64,000 bases of DNA from Oopsacas minuta (lineage: Eukaryota; Porifera; Hexactinellida; Lyssacinosida; Leucopsacidae): NCBI GenBank assembly GCA_024704765.1, contig JAKMXF010000044.1, positions 124,001 through 188,000 on the forward strand, given 5' to 3'. Both the position numbers and the translations under genes were made by a program. Below are positions 11,117 through 22,560 of the stretch, one piece after another. The stretch's first letter is position 1, and the number at the start of each line of letters is the position of its first letter. The notes under the pieces were generated by a model that was not told where the DNA came from, did not search any database, and saw only the letters and a list, made by a program, of their open reading frames with translations.

Positions 11117-11657
11117 ATTTTTCTTTTCCCATCTTATATTTATCCCTTATAGTAGTTAATGAAGAATTATACCATATTGTATAATATTGAGAATAAACAA
11201 CTATAGTACAAATTATATATTAACTTCTCCATCATTAATCAACAGTGACAAGTAGTAAATCTCAAATATTTGGATTAGTAGGAATCTGTGACTCTATGGT
11301 ATGTAGTCCATGCTTGTACACGAAACATTCAAAGACCCTCATTCATCTATATTGAAAACTATCTTCTTTAATGAACTAGCAACATCTAATCTAATCAATC
11401 ATATGTAGACATATATCTAGGAAAAAACTAGTTGCTATATTTTTTAAGCTGCAAATTGTCAGACTTCACGACCATAGTATTATACTTCTTAACTTTCTTT
11501 GAGAGAATACAATTAGTTGTAAAAATCTTTTTATATATCCCACCGCCAGACCTTGCAATCATACCATTCTCTCCATGCCCCATCAAACTTATCTTGAATA
11601 ATCATCATACTGAAATGTATAAATATAGAACGACACGGTCCCGAATGGAAATGTTTA

Positions 11658-12176
11658 TTTAAATTCAGGACCATCTATTTTCATATAAGTTTCTAAAACA
11701 ATATTAACAAAGTCGATAGCTGCAATAGATGGATATTTAAGCGAACCCCTGTCTAATAAATCAATGTGGATAAATTGGGAATCTATGTTATTAATAACGT
11801 CCATCTGTTTATCTAGTGTTAAAAAATCATGACAATCAGGACATTCATTAGATTTGTTTAGGAATGAAATCACTGCATACCCAGCAACTTATGTAAGACA
11901 TTCAACCTGAGATGGAAGTATTTGAGGATATTGAATAAATTGAAGTGTCTTAACATAAAATCGAATATCTTTATCAGTTTCAATTTGACGGATATCATGT
12001 ATCTTCCTTACTGACAATTGGATTTCATGTTTTCCCATGAGTCCTTGAGTATTTAAATCTAAATCAATAGTGAGGGTTCGTTCAACGGATGGTACGTATC
12101 GAATATTACTGTTATCTGGAAGTAAAACAATTCGGTCCTCAGATTGTATGTAACCCTGTATTGAATTTGTGAAAGT
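11658..12176 (-). pseudogene. transposase C-terminal relic, P-element/THAP9-like
   Basis: Reading on the minus strand, one frame runs about 170 codons with a single in-frame TAA near 11890. The part after the stop reads VAGYAVISFLNK, then C-P-D-C, then DRGSLKYPS. This resembles the 'YVAGY ... CxxC ... RGGLxYPS' block near the C-terminus of P-element/THAP9-like transposases; the stop falls where the Tyr of YVAGY would be. The piece before the stop (GLMGKHEIQLSVRKIHDIRQ) has no recognised motif. It sits inside the inverted-repeat composite 10933-15967 and is probably what remains of that element's own gene. The N-terminal half is missing. The family assignment is moderate; other RNase H-fold transposases share this block. 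Confidence 0.45.
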
Positions 12177-12295
12177 TAACCAAATACTAGTAAATAGTAG
12201 TGTGTCAATACAGTAAAAGCTATGAGATCCGGTTTGACTGTAATGTGTTTATATGTTGGATATTGAATATAACAATTATGAGTCATTCATAGATA

Positions 12296-13621
12296 CGAGG
12301 GTCGTCCAAAAAGTTTTTAGAATGAATGCTGTAACCTCATTTCTTGCACGCCACACGTCTTATATCTATAGTACACTATTTATAACAACTTTAGTTTAAA
12401 TATCTAAGCTTTTCTCTTTTATTACTTATTTTGACAGCTACTTATATAGTCAGCATTTGGCTCTAATTTTAAATTCGTACCTAATTATTTCTCATAGATT
12501 TACATTTGGAAAGGAGGGACTTTCGCGCAATGACTTTTTATGACTTTATGAGAAAACTCAGTCCTAAAGAATCACATATTCAACTTCAGGACACATTTGG
12601 AGAGTAATCACCATCTTTGGCTACAGTGTACAACTGGTACGGTGAATTTAACTGTGGACGAAAGACTCTAAGTGATGAGATGGGATCAGGACGTCCTGCA
12701 GATGCGGTTAACCCAGAAATATCCAGAAAGTTAAGGGAATAATCAAAAATGAGCATCGAATCATAATAGACGAAATGATGAGTCATTTAGACATCAGCAG
12801 AGGAAGCCTCCATACCATACTTCATGAGCATCTCTTGGTGAGGAAAGTGGCTGCACGTTAGATTCCACCAAAACCTTTGAAGAACAAATGACAACTCGAG
12901 TGGATTGGTGCAAATTTATGATCAGAAAATTCGATCATAGTCGTTCAAAGCTATTGAATACATTAATTACCGGAGATGCGACTTGGATTTACCTATATGG
13001 CCCAGAGACGATGCAACAGTCCTCAGTTTGGCTTTTTCCAGATGATAATGCCCCCTCAAAAATTGAATAGTGCACAAAGTGGCAACAAGCAAATGGTCGC
13101 CAGTTTCATCTCTAAAAGGGACATGTTGTTACTATTCCCCTTGTAGAGCAAAATACCGTAACTGCGAGTTGGTATGTCAACATTTGCATGCCTCAGGTGA
13201 TAGAAAAGTGGAGCATTTTACATCCTAAAGCCTACCTCACCTCACTTCAATGGAACCATCACAATGCAAGTGCACACAAGGCAGCTTTGACAATGGATTT
13301 CTTTGCAGAAAATGGTATAAAATTGATACCCCATCCAGCATATTCCCCAGATTTGGCGCCATGCGACTTCTTTCTTTTCCCTAAACTAAAATGAAGATCA
13401 AAGGGGTTCATTTCAATAGTACAGAAGAGGCAAGACTGGCTTATAGTGAGGCCCTCCAAGACCTAACCAAAGAAGACTGGGAAAATTGTTTTGAAAGTTG
13501 GTTTAGAAGGATGGATTTATGCATACAATCATCTGGTATATACTTCGAGAAACTATAAAAAAATAATCCATTTCCTATTATTCCTTAATATAGATTCTAA
13601 AAACTTTTTGGACTACCCTCG
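12296..13621 (+). mobile_element. mariner element, DD34D type, defective
   Basis: The termini are inverted repeats: CGAGGGTCGTCCAAAAAGT at the left and the complement of CGAGGGTAGTCCAAAAAGT at the right. TA dinucleotides flank both ends (12294-12295 and 13622-13623), the mariner target. The length, 1326 bp, is normal for the family. The ends are related to those of the mariner at 59001-60306. Confidence 0.85.
12530..13560 (+). pseudogene. mariner transposase, broken
   Basis: Recognisable pieces in several frames give most of a mariner transposase. The helix-turn-helix half is around 12590-12720 (WYGEFNCGRKTLSDE-like, then GSGRPADAV). Next comes GDATWIYLYGPETMQQS near 12975 with the first catalytic Asp, then NHHNASAH near 13255, then SPDLAPCDFFLFPK near 13350. 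The spacing from the second to the third catalytic position is 34 residues. At the second position Asp is replaced by His (HHNASAH where HDNA is expected). Stops and frameshifts lie near 12605, 12740, 12860, 13070 and 13395. It is non-functional on two independent grounds. Confidence 0.85.
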
Positions 13622-13779
13622 TATAATTTTTGATAAACTTAATCACTATGGGTCAGTAATAATTTCATCTCCGAACACATCCCTGGTGATAATTTAATAA
13701 GTTATAAGATTGTTTTGCGTCTCTGAGACTATTTTTCTATCAATACCAACCAATGAATAACTAGAATGCAATATAGGGT
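13622..13779. other. composite-element spacer and MULE target duplication
   Basis: About 150 bp of the older host element survives between the mariner and the MULE. The last 8 bp, TATAGGGT (13772-13779), reappear at 15869-15876 as the MULE target-site duplication. Confidence 0.6.
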
Positions 13780-13880
13780 GGGGGTGCTGCATTAGCTCGA
13801 ATTGTTATGTTATCGATAGCTCGAATTTAGTATGTTGTCGATAGTTCGACTCAGTCTTTAGTATGTCATCGATACCTTCC
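13780..13880 (+). repeat. left TIR of the MULE with subterminal repeats
   Basis: ATGTTATCGATAGCTCGAAT, ATGTTGTCGATAGTTCGACT and ATGTCATCGATACC follow one another. These successive variants of one unit are likely binding sites for the element's own transposase (inference). Confidence 0.7.
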
Positions 13881-13988
13881 CCATGTGTCATGCATAATTT
13901 TTTATTCTTCTACTGTTTGTTTATTGAATAAGTATATTGTATTAGTGAGTATGGAAATATTTAATTATTATGATATCAAAAGATTATG

Positions 13989-15560
13989 TTAGTGAATGGA
14001 AAGTGGATAAATAAGTGTATAACTACTAAGTATAAAAATATGGAATCGACTGATAATTGGAGCACGGCACACCTGACACGTCTGATTTAATTCCTCTATT
14101 CTCTCGCTGCATGTTGCACTACAATTAGCGTGCTTACAAGGTAGGAATAGCCAAGTTATTGTTCGCGGTATCAGACATATAACACAAATATTCTCTACTT
14201 CTGGATTTTCGCTTTCACTGTTTGAAGTGTCTGACTCATCAGTATCAGAGAATTCAATTTCAGTAGAGGTACCACCAATAGTGTTGCTCATTGCATTTAC
14301 ATACTGCCAAGGAGTCAACTCGCCAATTCTGAACTTTTCCTTAATAACCTCGTGTCGTTGATCCTTTAGAACATGCTTTGATTTCCTCGACCTAGAAATG
14401 CTATGGCCTAGTCTCAATCTCCCCATTTCATTATCTATATCTTCTATCATATTCTTAAGAATTTTCAGAAACTTCCATACTCTTGGATGAGGAGTTTTAA
14501 TGATGGATTTTAGCCTTGCGTGATAGCTTTCCGCAGCATTATTGGCAGTAATTTCAGCTTCATAGATAGAAAGCTCCTCTGGATTTATTTGAGTGATCCA
14601 CTTTTTCTTGAAGTATTTACGAAGTTGCTCCAATTTGCCTGATTCTAGATTTGTTAAATGCGGTACTTGGAGGAATGTATAGGTTTGACGAATTAAATTT
14701 ATTGGGAGAAATGGTATTACCATGAGATTTCTTATGAAATTGTCAGTTTCAGGATTACCATGAGAACTCTGATCTAGCCCGAGCTTCTGAGTTTTGGCTC
14801 AGATAGGTTGGGTAAGTGGAACCAGCATCCCTGATTTTTAATGGTGGGGTAAATTTCTTTAAAACACTTTCGCGGTGCTGGTTCCCAGTCAGAAATAGGG
14901 ATTTTCCGTTTGAAATCTGGAATGAGAGAATGGATCTTGGCTATTATTACAGTATAGAGTTTGTGATCTTTTGACGTCATTAACAATGTATGCCTGGGAG
15001 TGCATGTCGATCAATTACCACAAATACTGTCCATAATCGGGAGAATTGGGTTGGCACTGTATAAAATGTCCCATCTGACTGAATTTTGGAAATTTTTGAT
15101 ATGTAATTTTTCATGTGTTGAGAATAAAAGACAACAGCAGTATGGTTATTAGTCTTGACAGTTAATTTGTGGTGAGTCGCAAAAGTAAATTCGGGTAACA
15201 TAACTGAGAATTCTATAGCTGTATGGGGATCTTAGGTTGCAATCTTCTCCTAGAACGGTGCATAAAAGACTCACTCATCTTGAAAGAAATTTCACTTGCA
15301 AACAGACTCGTTCTTATTTCGTTATCGAAAATCTTCCTTAAATTGTCTTGAAGTTTAAGCCTTTTCTTGCTATGGTGTTCAATTCATAAACTCCTGATTT
15401 GTACTCATCATTACCATGGTTATGAATTGAACTGGGATATATCAAATTATTTTCTAACTTTAATTTAGCTGTCCCTTTACACCCGTTTTTGGTAAAACAC
15501 ATCTGAGGTATGTTGTACTTTCTTTTACTTTATATTCAGAATACTTAGACCTATCGGTTG
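13989..15560 (-). pseudogene. FLYWCH-MULE transposase with C-terminal RING finger, broken
   Basis: Read on the minus strand. (1) Near 15540-15380 there is a FLYWCH-like zinc-finger segment: TTYLRC, then after a one-base frameshift GCKGTAKL and HNHGNDEY. (2) 15360-15210 reads LRKIFDNEIR with an Arg-rich RSRRRLQP block, a usual MULE N-terminal linker. (3) 15201-14774 holds the MULE core, SDGTFYTVP (first Asp), then SDWEPA and GCWFH, with a frameshift at about 14983. (4) 14723-13989 is 244 codons: NNAAESYHARL with the catalytic Glu at residue 65, an acidic Ser/Asp linker at about 155-175, then a complete C3HC4 RING (C180, C183, C196, H198, C201, C205, C216, C219). A stop or frameshift near 14770 separates parts 3 and 4. 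Domains are seen directly. A ubiquitin-ligase-type role for the RING is only inference. Confidence 0.75.
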
Positions 15561-15739
15561 TCGTAAGAATTTTCCATTACTACGCCTATAGCTGTCTGAT
15601 GTGTATTCCATTTTCGAAGATCTAAATAATACAATAATATCAAGAGACCAAAAAGCTTCTTATACCAGTGAAGCAAGCTGTTTGTAATTGCTATGATATG
15701 TGATTTTTCAAAACAAATCTATTCAGCAATTATTTATCA

Positions 15740-15868
15740 TTGACAACAGCTATACAACTGAATGAGTCGAACTATCGACAACATAATCAAAAACTGAATC
15801 GAGCTATCGACAACATACTAAATTCGAGCTATCAACAGCATGACAGTCCGAGCTAATGCATGCGCCCC
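15740..15868 (-). repeat. right TIR of the MULE with subterminal repeats
   Basis: GAACTATCGACAACATAATC, GAGCTATCGACAACATACT and GAGCTATCAACAGCATGAC are the inverted counterparts of the units at 13780-13880. The terminus is GCATGCGCCCC at 15868. Confidence 0.7.
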
Positions 15869-15968
15869 TATAGGGTAGATATAGATTTGACTTGTTTAAC
15901 CAATCCAGGGTCCAAGAATTTTAATCAGTGCCAGTGCCTTAGTGTATTAGAATGCTATGGCGTAGTAT

Positions 15969-16262
15969 TGGTAGGTATCATTTTTGTCTTTTACGGTGTT
16001 AACAATTGATAATCTGTTTGACTATAGTATACTATAATAGCGATTTTTTCAAATACTGGAATAGTATATGCCCTAAAATGGTGTATATTAGCTCTCAAAA
16101 ATAATGTTATCAGTATTAAGCATAATTTCTTGGTTTTTCTGGGTATTTTGTCGTTTTGTTAGTGCAATCAAATGGAAAATATACTCAGAAGGCAACTGTA
16201 ATTACAATTTTTAAATCATCATACCCTCCAAACAATTTAAGTTGTATCGGTGTACGGATCTC
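15969..16262. other. no gene recognised
   Basis: AT-rich DNA to the right of the composite element, with no structure noticed. Confidence 0.4.
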
Positions 16263-16387
16263 CTAATTGCCAGTCCACATTGGCCAATATTCTTGTACAC
16301 TCCCAAAATGTTCCCTGGCAAGCTGCGTTCGCTCGTCTAGAGAATCATCGTCAATGATATTTTCAATAAACAAATTGAATATGTGCA
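16263..16387 (-). other. coding-like fragment, unknown
   Basis: One minus-strand frame reads NLFIENIIDDDSLDERTQLA and then REHFGSVQEYWPMWTGN before a TAG at 16263-16265. The composition is protein-like (acidic, amphipathic, ending in an aromatic cluster) and base composition is less AT-rich than the surroundings. It may be the end of a broken transposase gene or a terminal exon. No family recognised. Confidence 0.3.
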
Positions 16388-16957
16388 AGGGGGGATTTCT
16401 TCACCCTAAACTGATTTGTGACTTGACAATTCGTGCTATTTACAATAAATATGGTTCCTCAGTAATGTAAGGAATGTTCTTGAAACAAGTAGAACCTGTG
16501 ATAGCACATTATTAACAGGGTATCCTTGTATGCTGGAATCAGAACTCACAATATATAAATTCAATATAATACATGTTATAATAAGTATTATTTGATTCAT
16601 AATCTGTAAGATTGTCTCACCATATCCCTATACAATTCTACTAAATTCCGATACTCATGTACGCAACCCAATGGGCAAAGTTCCTGTAATGTACAGGGAA
16701 TCCATGTAAAATTGGCAGGTATGAATCAGTGGTAATAATACTGATTGTTCCATAAAAGTGAAAATATATGATTTGTGATTCGTGAACAATTCACTTGTAA
16801 ATTCTACAAGAGTAACTTTACTAATTTATCAGGCTAAAAATATATAATTCATGAGTTTGTACATCATTCTCTAGTCTAATACAATCCTTCTATTTCTATC
16901 TAGCTGAATAGACATCTTATGTTAGAACCGTATTCGCTCAAATTGAGCCGCAGTTTT

Positions 16958-17188
16958 CTAGTAATTGCGTTCCAGAGGCGACCTTATTTTGAACCAATAA
17001 AATATGATTGGTCCCAAATTGTGTTTAACAATAAGAACCCTCTCAGGTAAATTTATGGCAGAACAACAGAAGTTGATATAATGCATGCTGTCGTCCACCG
17101 TTAATTCTAACGAAATTTTTCTCCCTTGAAGTCTAGTATTAATCAATGCACATATCCCGTGCAATTTGCATTTTGCCTGAAATATACG
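16958..17188 (-). CDS. possible host exon, protein unknown
   Basis: On the minus strand an acceptor-like ATCGTATATTTCAG ends at about 17189. It is followed by an open frame of about 76 codons ending in TAG at 16958. The peptide (for example GRKISLELTVDDSMHY and NLPERVLIVKHNLGP) looks like a real soluble protein and has no transposase motif. An internal GT after AAAATAAG (near 16990) could instead be a donor. The supposed parent gene cannot be followed. Confidence 0.35.
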   Translation of the reverse strand, partial: RIFQAKCKLHGICALINTRLQGRKISLELTVDDSMHYINFCCSAINLPERVLIVKHNLGPIIFYWFKIRSPLERNY

Positions 17189-17199
17189 ATTCTATATAT

Positions 17200-18879
17200 T
17201 CCCGTTCGGTAATTCGAACTTGTACAGATTTTTAAAGATGATGCTATTCTTTGAAAATGAATACAGAATTCCATATGATCCATCCGAGACAATTCTAGCA
17301 TCAATGTAACTTTCATTATATGTATATTTCATCTACGTTTCAGTTACAAGGTACAGTCTTTATAGGATACAAAGTACCTGCAAATATACAATATATCATA
17401 GTATTTATCTTAACAAGGTTATTCAAGCAATTCATATACAATTCCCATTATATCATTTCCAGTGGATGCCCCTTAATCCGGACAGCTCAGAGTCAATGTT
17501 TTATCCCGATTAACCGATTATGATTTATTTGAGTATCCAAAACTAGTTCTTCATGGTTTCATTACCAGAAATCTCTTATTCACTACTACTTTATCCTGAT
17601 TTATTTAGGGTCCAGTGGAAATATTCGTTCTAGTAAGGGTATGTCCCGCTTCAAGAGGTCATAAAAACGCGTTACGATGTATCTAAGTAGAAAATAAGTA
17701 ATTAAAGTTTAAGCAATACTGCACGTGCTTATTACTGCAACCTCAATTATCCATACTCCATAGGACCATGTAAAACGTTTTGATAAGCCTCAGCCTGGAT
17801 TATTGATGTAATTTATACATGGTGAATAAGGCAATGGGGCTTGAGGCGAGTGAGCAAAGTTGAAAATAATGACATTTTCATTTTCGGCTAATCGGGACAA
17901 GAAATCCCGATTAACCAATGCGATATCCCAATTATCCGACGATTTTGTATGTAAAATATCTGTTCCTAAAACATTGTCCACTTTAAGCGAATACCCGATT
18001 ATGCAAGTCCCGATGCATCTGTATATTTTGAAAGAATCTTTTTTTACAACTTTGATCAAAATTTCTTATTTCGAACTTTGATCGAATGATGAAAAAGGCA
18101 AATTTTGATCAAAGTTCTACTAAAATGTCTTCAGTGGAACTTTGATCGAAACATTTTCGTGCTCCACGACACCACAATCTTCAGGGCGGCACCCCCTGAT
18201 CCCCCATGTAATGCCACAATGCATCAAACTCGACTGATTTCAATCTAGGACCTTCTAGCACTTTATATTTTATTAATTAGAAAGAGTACCATTGGTAGGG
18301 TGTTAGGGTTTATTTCGCTACCTTATGGCTCTGGGAGTGTTTATTTGTGTTCATTATTAGTTACTAAAGGACAAAAGTGTGGAATTTACGCTAATTTTAT
18401 GATTGGATGGAGTTTTGTTGGATTGATTATTGTAATATCTTTGTAAAATGGCGGATCGTTGGATTTTTTGTTTTATTTTCTCCATTTTCTATCAATCTTC
18501 CCATTTTTCGATCAAAATTCTCATTTTGATCAAGATTCTGCAGTTTTTCTATCAGTCTTCGACTGGGGACACTTTTTTACTACTTTAATCACAATTTGCC
18601 TTTCTCTTCATTCGATCAAAGTTCTACATATCAAAATTTGGCCAAAATATACAGATTCGTCCCGATTATGCGACTTTACTGTATACCCAATGATCCATGA
18701 TTCTAGTTCTGACTTTCTACATGAAGATTCACAGGTTGCTTTGATTATACCTAAATTTCTAATTAATGTGAATTAGTTTCTTTGAGAAATTAGTGAAATT
18801 TGGTTTAGATTTGTTATAACATGAGGTAGCTGGGGCTGAAACTGATGGTACAATTCAAACCAGAACTATCACGTAGAAC
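17200..18879. other. no gene; scattered pogo-like repeat debris
   Basis: Fragments such as TTAATCCGGACAGC (about 17475), GGCTAATCGGGACAAG and TTATCCGACGATTTT (about 17885-17945), and TACCCGATTATGCAAGTCCCG (about 17990) resemble decayed pogo/Tigger-type non-autonomous elements. Around 18050-18160 and 18500-18640 the word TTTGATCAAAGTTC or its variants recurs several times. No exon was recognised. Confidence 0.35.
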
Positions 18880-20794
18880 TAGAGTAGCGGTTGGAAAATT
18901 GCGGCTCGCAGTGTAACCTTTAGCCGCGCGCACAAGCTCAGTTTTTACTCACATTCTCTAGTAATACTTGCTGTAGCTACTAACTCTATTACCTTGTTTG
19001 CCACCAAAATATACTTCTCTAAACACTTTTCTAGACTTTCAAAATTTAATTATTTTATTATAGTTGCTATTCTTGCGTATTAGTATTCACTATTTATATA
19101 TGGCTTTTCATGACAAGGGTAATCAAAATCCAAGAAAACTGCTATTCCAAGATGAACATCTTCATTTCAATGAAAGTTGAACATATACTTATTTTATTAT
19201 TGAAAACAATCCTTAGTTACTTTGTCTGATTTCTAGTGAAACAGTTTCTGTCATGAAGATTATAGTTAAAGCGACAACATGCTCCTAAATATTATATTTT
19301 CAGGGTCAATGTATAAGAGCATAAGACCCCTTGATCAAGGCCCTGACTTCTCAACAGTTGCAGTGTTATTCATCTAGTCAGGAGAATCAAAAACTGACTG
19401 GGGTTAATTACATAGTCAGCGAAATGATGTCAAAAAGGCTAAGACCGCATACATATGGCAAGTTTACCAAAGACTGCTTCAGAGCCTTCACAGATATTGT
19501 TTCTCCAGAGAGTAAAACCCTGTAATCAAACTATATCTTTCAGCTAGAACTATAAGCAGAAGACTTAATGACATTGCTAATGGTGTGACATTTTCTCTTA
19601 GTGAAAAGCAACTAATTTTAAGTATCATTCTGTCGCTGTTGATGAAAGTACAGTTATTATTGATACAGCTCAGCTTGCAGTATTCATTCATGGCGGACGA
19701 AGATTTGAACATCATAGAAGACTTGCTTCCTAAGTAGGATTGAAATGATCTATTACTGGAGTTAATATATTTGAAGGAATTAAGAATGTATTTGACAAGT
19801 TTAACCTGAAATTTGAGCAATGCCTCTCAGAGATTGCTACTGATGGCGCACCTGCTATGACTGGTAGACATAAAGAGTTAATTGCTTTCGTGTTAAACTT
19901 TGTGCTATCCATGTTGACATTGTTTTATGCCACTGCATAATACACTAAGAATAATTAGGTCTGAATAAGGTAATGAAAGTAGTTGTATCCACTGTTAATT
20001 ATATTCGATCTAGAGGACTGAACCATAGTCAAGTTCAAGAGTTATTGATTGAACTAGATTAAGAGTATGGGATCTATAATATTTCAGCCAAGTTTGATGG
20101 TTGAGCAAGGCAGCTACTCTTAAACGTGTTTGGAAATTGAAGGAAGAAATAACTAATTTCATAGAATGAAAGGTACCAAATTTGAACTATTTTTTGATCA
20201 AGATTTTTTTTGAAAGATTTTACGTTTCTCGTTGATATAACACAGGATTTACCAGTCCTCAATAATCAAAATTCTAAATCAAAATGCTTCAGAGATTAAT
20301 GGCAAAAAATAGGCTCAAGATATTTATATCTAACTCAACACATTCGATTGTGTTTCAGATATTCGAAACTCCATTTGACGTTGATGTTGAGACAGTACAA
20401 AGCTCATTTTCAGTTAGAATTGATGTTTCCAATTATCAATTCGAACTGAAATTGAGTAATTTTTCTGAACTTTTATGAACATTCCATCCGAATGTCATCT
20501 TTGTTCAGGAATACTTATGTTTTGTGAAACTATATTTTCGAAAATGAAGTGTGCAAAATCGAAATATATATGTCGTCTTACTGATACGAATCTTGTGAAT
20601 ACGCCACGCATTTCCATTTCCTGTATTCATCAAAAATTAGACATTGTTATTAGTGAGAACATTTCTATATACGTAGCACTTTTGCATTTAATGCTGATTA
20701 CTAAAAATAGCTTATTCTTTTCAAATTTGCGGTCCGCAGAAAATATTAGAATGATGAATGCTACCCTCAACTCCCAAAGGTTTGCCGACCCCTA
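18880..20794 (+). pseudogene. hAT element relic, GTF2IRD2/EPM2AIP1-like transposase
   Basis: Both ends look like hAT termini of the 'CAGGGGTCGGCAA...GCGGCTC' kind. The left reads TAGCGGTTGGAAAATTGCGGCTC (short form quoted). The right ends GGTTTGCCGACCCCTA. Between them, plus-strand fragments in several frames match the DUF4371-type hAT transposase. They include FTKDCFRAFTDIVSPE (about 19460), VDEST then TAQLAVF (about 19640-19690), GVNIFEGIKNVFDKFNLK and IATDGAPAMTGRHK (about 19755-19870), NKVMKVVVSTVNYIRSRGL (about 19965), and CRLTDTNLVNT (about 20570). Many stops and frameshifts interrupt it, so it is long dead. No clean 8 bp target duplication was seen. Confidence 0.75.
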
Positions 20795-20989
20795 CACTAG
20801 GAGATACTTTTTGGGGTTTAATTACTTGTACCTTTCCTTGTAAGCAGTTCTTGTTATAGGAAAATATAGGCTCCCAAAAGTTCAACGCAAATCCTTTAGT
20901 AACCCTGTAAAGGCGAAAATTGAAGATCGAGGATATCAATAACTTACAATCGAGTTAGACTTCTACAATATATTGTCCGTGTATTGTTA

Positions 20990-22560
20990 ATCCATCCCGA
21001 GAAACTTCTGATAGCTTAAATTATTCATATGGCTTCACTTTTTCTCTTCATGTCGTCATTACCATAACCTACACTTGAATATCTGGTTATTCCTATATCA
21101 TAGAGCGAGACAAACACACTTTATTATTAGTGTGTAGCAAATCGATCTTAAAGAACCTATTTATTAACATATATTATTCATATAGCTCTAGATTTGTCAT
21201 CTTGACGTCATCGCCAGGAATCACACTTGGATATCTCGTCAGTATAGGTAGGTTAGAATACAATGCTAAACGCTTGCTAGGCCGCTATTATAATTATATT
21301 ATTATTATTATTTAACTTCTATATTTCATGATGTTTTGGTCGCTACGCGATTGGATATACTCAACACTACATGCCTCGAGCTCAATTATTTTTATTTTCC
21401 ATGCTCTATCCAGATTCCGTTTAATGGCTACTCTGAAAATCGTTAAGCCACTGCGTACCTTTTGTCTCGCAATCTGTTTACTTCGTGTATCTTGTATTAT
21501 GAAATTCTCAAAATATTTATATTTGGGCATACCTTATTTTGTAGTGTCATGATAACGTAATAATGCCATGATGATTTAGCCTTTGGCCAGAGTCATGTCG
21601 TCAGGACTTTTGGTGTATTGAGTGATACTTTTTGTTCAATTCCAAAAAAGAGACATTTATTTTTTAATTTTATAATCTTTGTGAAATTTTCACCCAAGAT
21701 TCGAACTTGTCGGAGCCAGGTTGTAGAATCCCTGTATGCCTCATCACCCTTATGGGTCTTCCAGCTTCTTCAATCAATTCTGGACATACAAACATGTATA
21801 TACTTACATTCATACACATAGATTTATCGCGTTATGTGAGTGTAGTTTCAGCTAATGAGAATTTATACTTTGAAAATGAAAGAATCTACCTACGCTTTCT
21901 AATCAGCAATCATCGTTAGTCCAAAAAGAAAGAAAAGTGAAATTCGAATTGTCCCAAAGCAACAATATAAATTTTTCAGAATGCTGTATAAGTATTGTGA
22001 AATTCTTGTTCATAAATGTACCGAAAATTTGCACCCTATGTTACTCATAACCCTGCTTCTACGATCCGAGGTAGCATTTGAGTACAATCCACTATTTACT
22101 CATTTAAACATTTTGCAAACTACTTCGAAGTTGAACTTGATATTCAAGTGTGATTTCGAGCTATGACGTTATGATGACAATATGTGTGGCTGTATGGATT
22201 ATATACGTTCTTATACCCCAGTATAGTCTTTAAAATTATGATTCTACCTACATTTATGTAATACAATTACTTCTACCAAGTCCTGAATACGATGGGCTGA
22301 TTGTAAGCAGGCGACAATACTATTTTCTCCTTGACATCTATATCAAACTATCTTAGAGAGAAACTTGAAATTTCTTGATTGACTTTGTTGTAATGATTAG
22401 GTTCGTTAGTGTCGATTTACTATACACTGGTAATACATTTGATAAGTATATCTCGTATCTAAATATTGGTTTAACGAGATTTTCGAATGTGATTTATGTC
22501 GATGACGTTATACTGATAACATGTGAAGCTATATGAATGATATAAGTTATTGAATACGTT
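20990..22560. repeat. cluster of four copies of repeat C in both orientations
   Basis: A ~60 bp motif (GACGTTATGATGACAATATG, then GGCTGTATGGATTATAT) occurs at about 22150-22215 and again, diverged, at about 22500-22560. Its reverse complement occurs at about 21010-21065 and 21160-21225. The copies may be subterminal parts of one or two decayed inverted-repeat elements. No protein is recognised in the region. Confidence 0.4.

Larger units (their letters stand above)
13780..15868. mobile_element. MULE transposon with tandem-repeat ends and 8 bp TSD
   Basis: The element is 2089 bp. The left end (GGGGGTGCTGCATTAGCTCGA) and the complement of the right end (GGGGCGCATGCATTAGCTCGG) are inverted repeats of about 100 bp. 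Each end holds two or three copies of a ~35 bp unit built on ATAGCTCGAATTTAGTATGTTGTCG. TATAGGGT flanks both sides; Mutator-like elements usually give 8-10 bp duplications. It carries the FLYWCH/MULE/RING pseudogene on the minus strand. Confidence 0.8.
10933..15967. mobile_element. ~5 kb composite: inverted-repeat element disrupted by a mariner and a MULE
   Basis: Arms of about 75 bp face each other: 10933-11010 and 15890-15967. Each carries CATAGCATTCTAATACACTAAGGCA and AAAATTCTTGGACC in opposite orientation. Removing the mariner (12296-13621) and the MULE (13780-15868) leaves roughly 1.6 kb. That remainder contains the P/THAP9-like relic at 11658-12176, so the original unit was probably a single, internally deleted transposon. 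I found no convincing target duplication at its ends. Confidence 0.55.

Noticed and set aside
21690-21760. AGATTCGAACTTG near 21700, resembling the complement of a tRNA T-arm
   Set aside because: No cloverleaf could be folded by eye with the neighbouring sequence.
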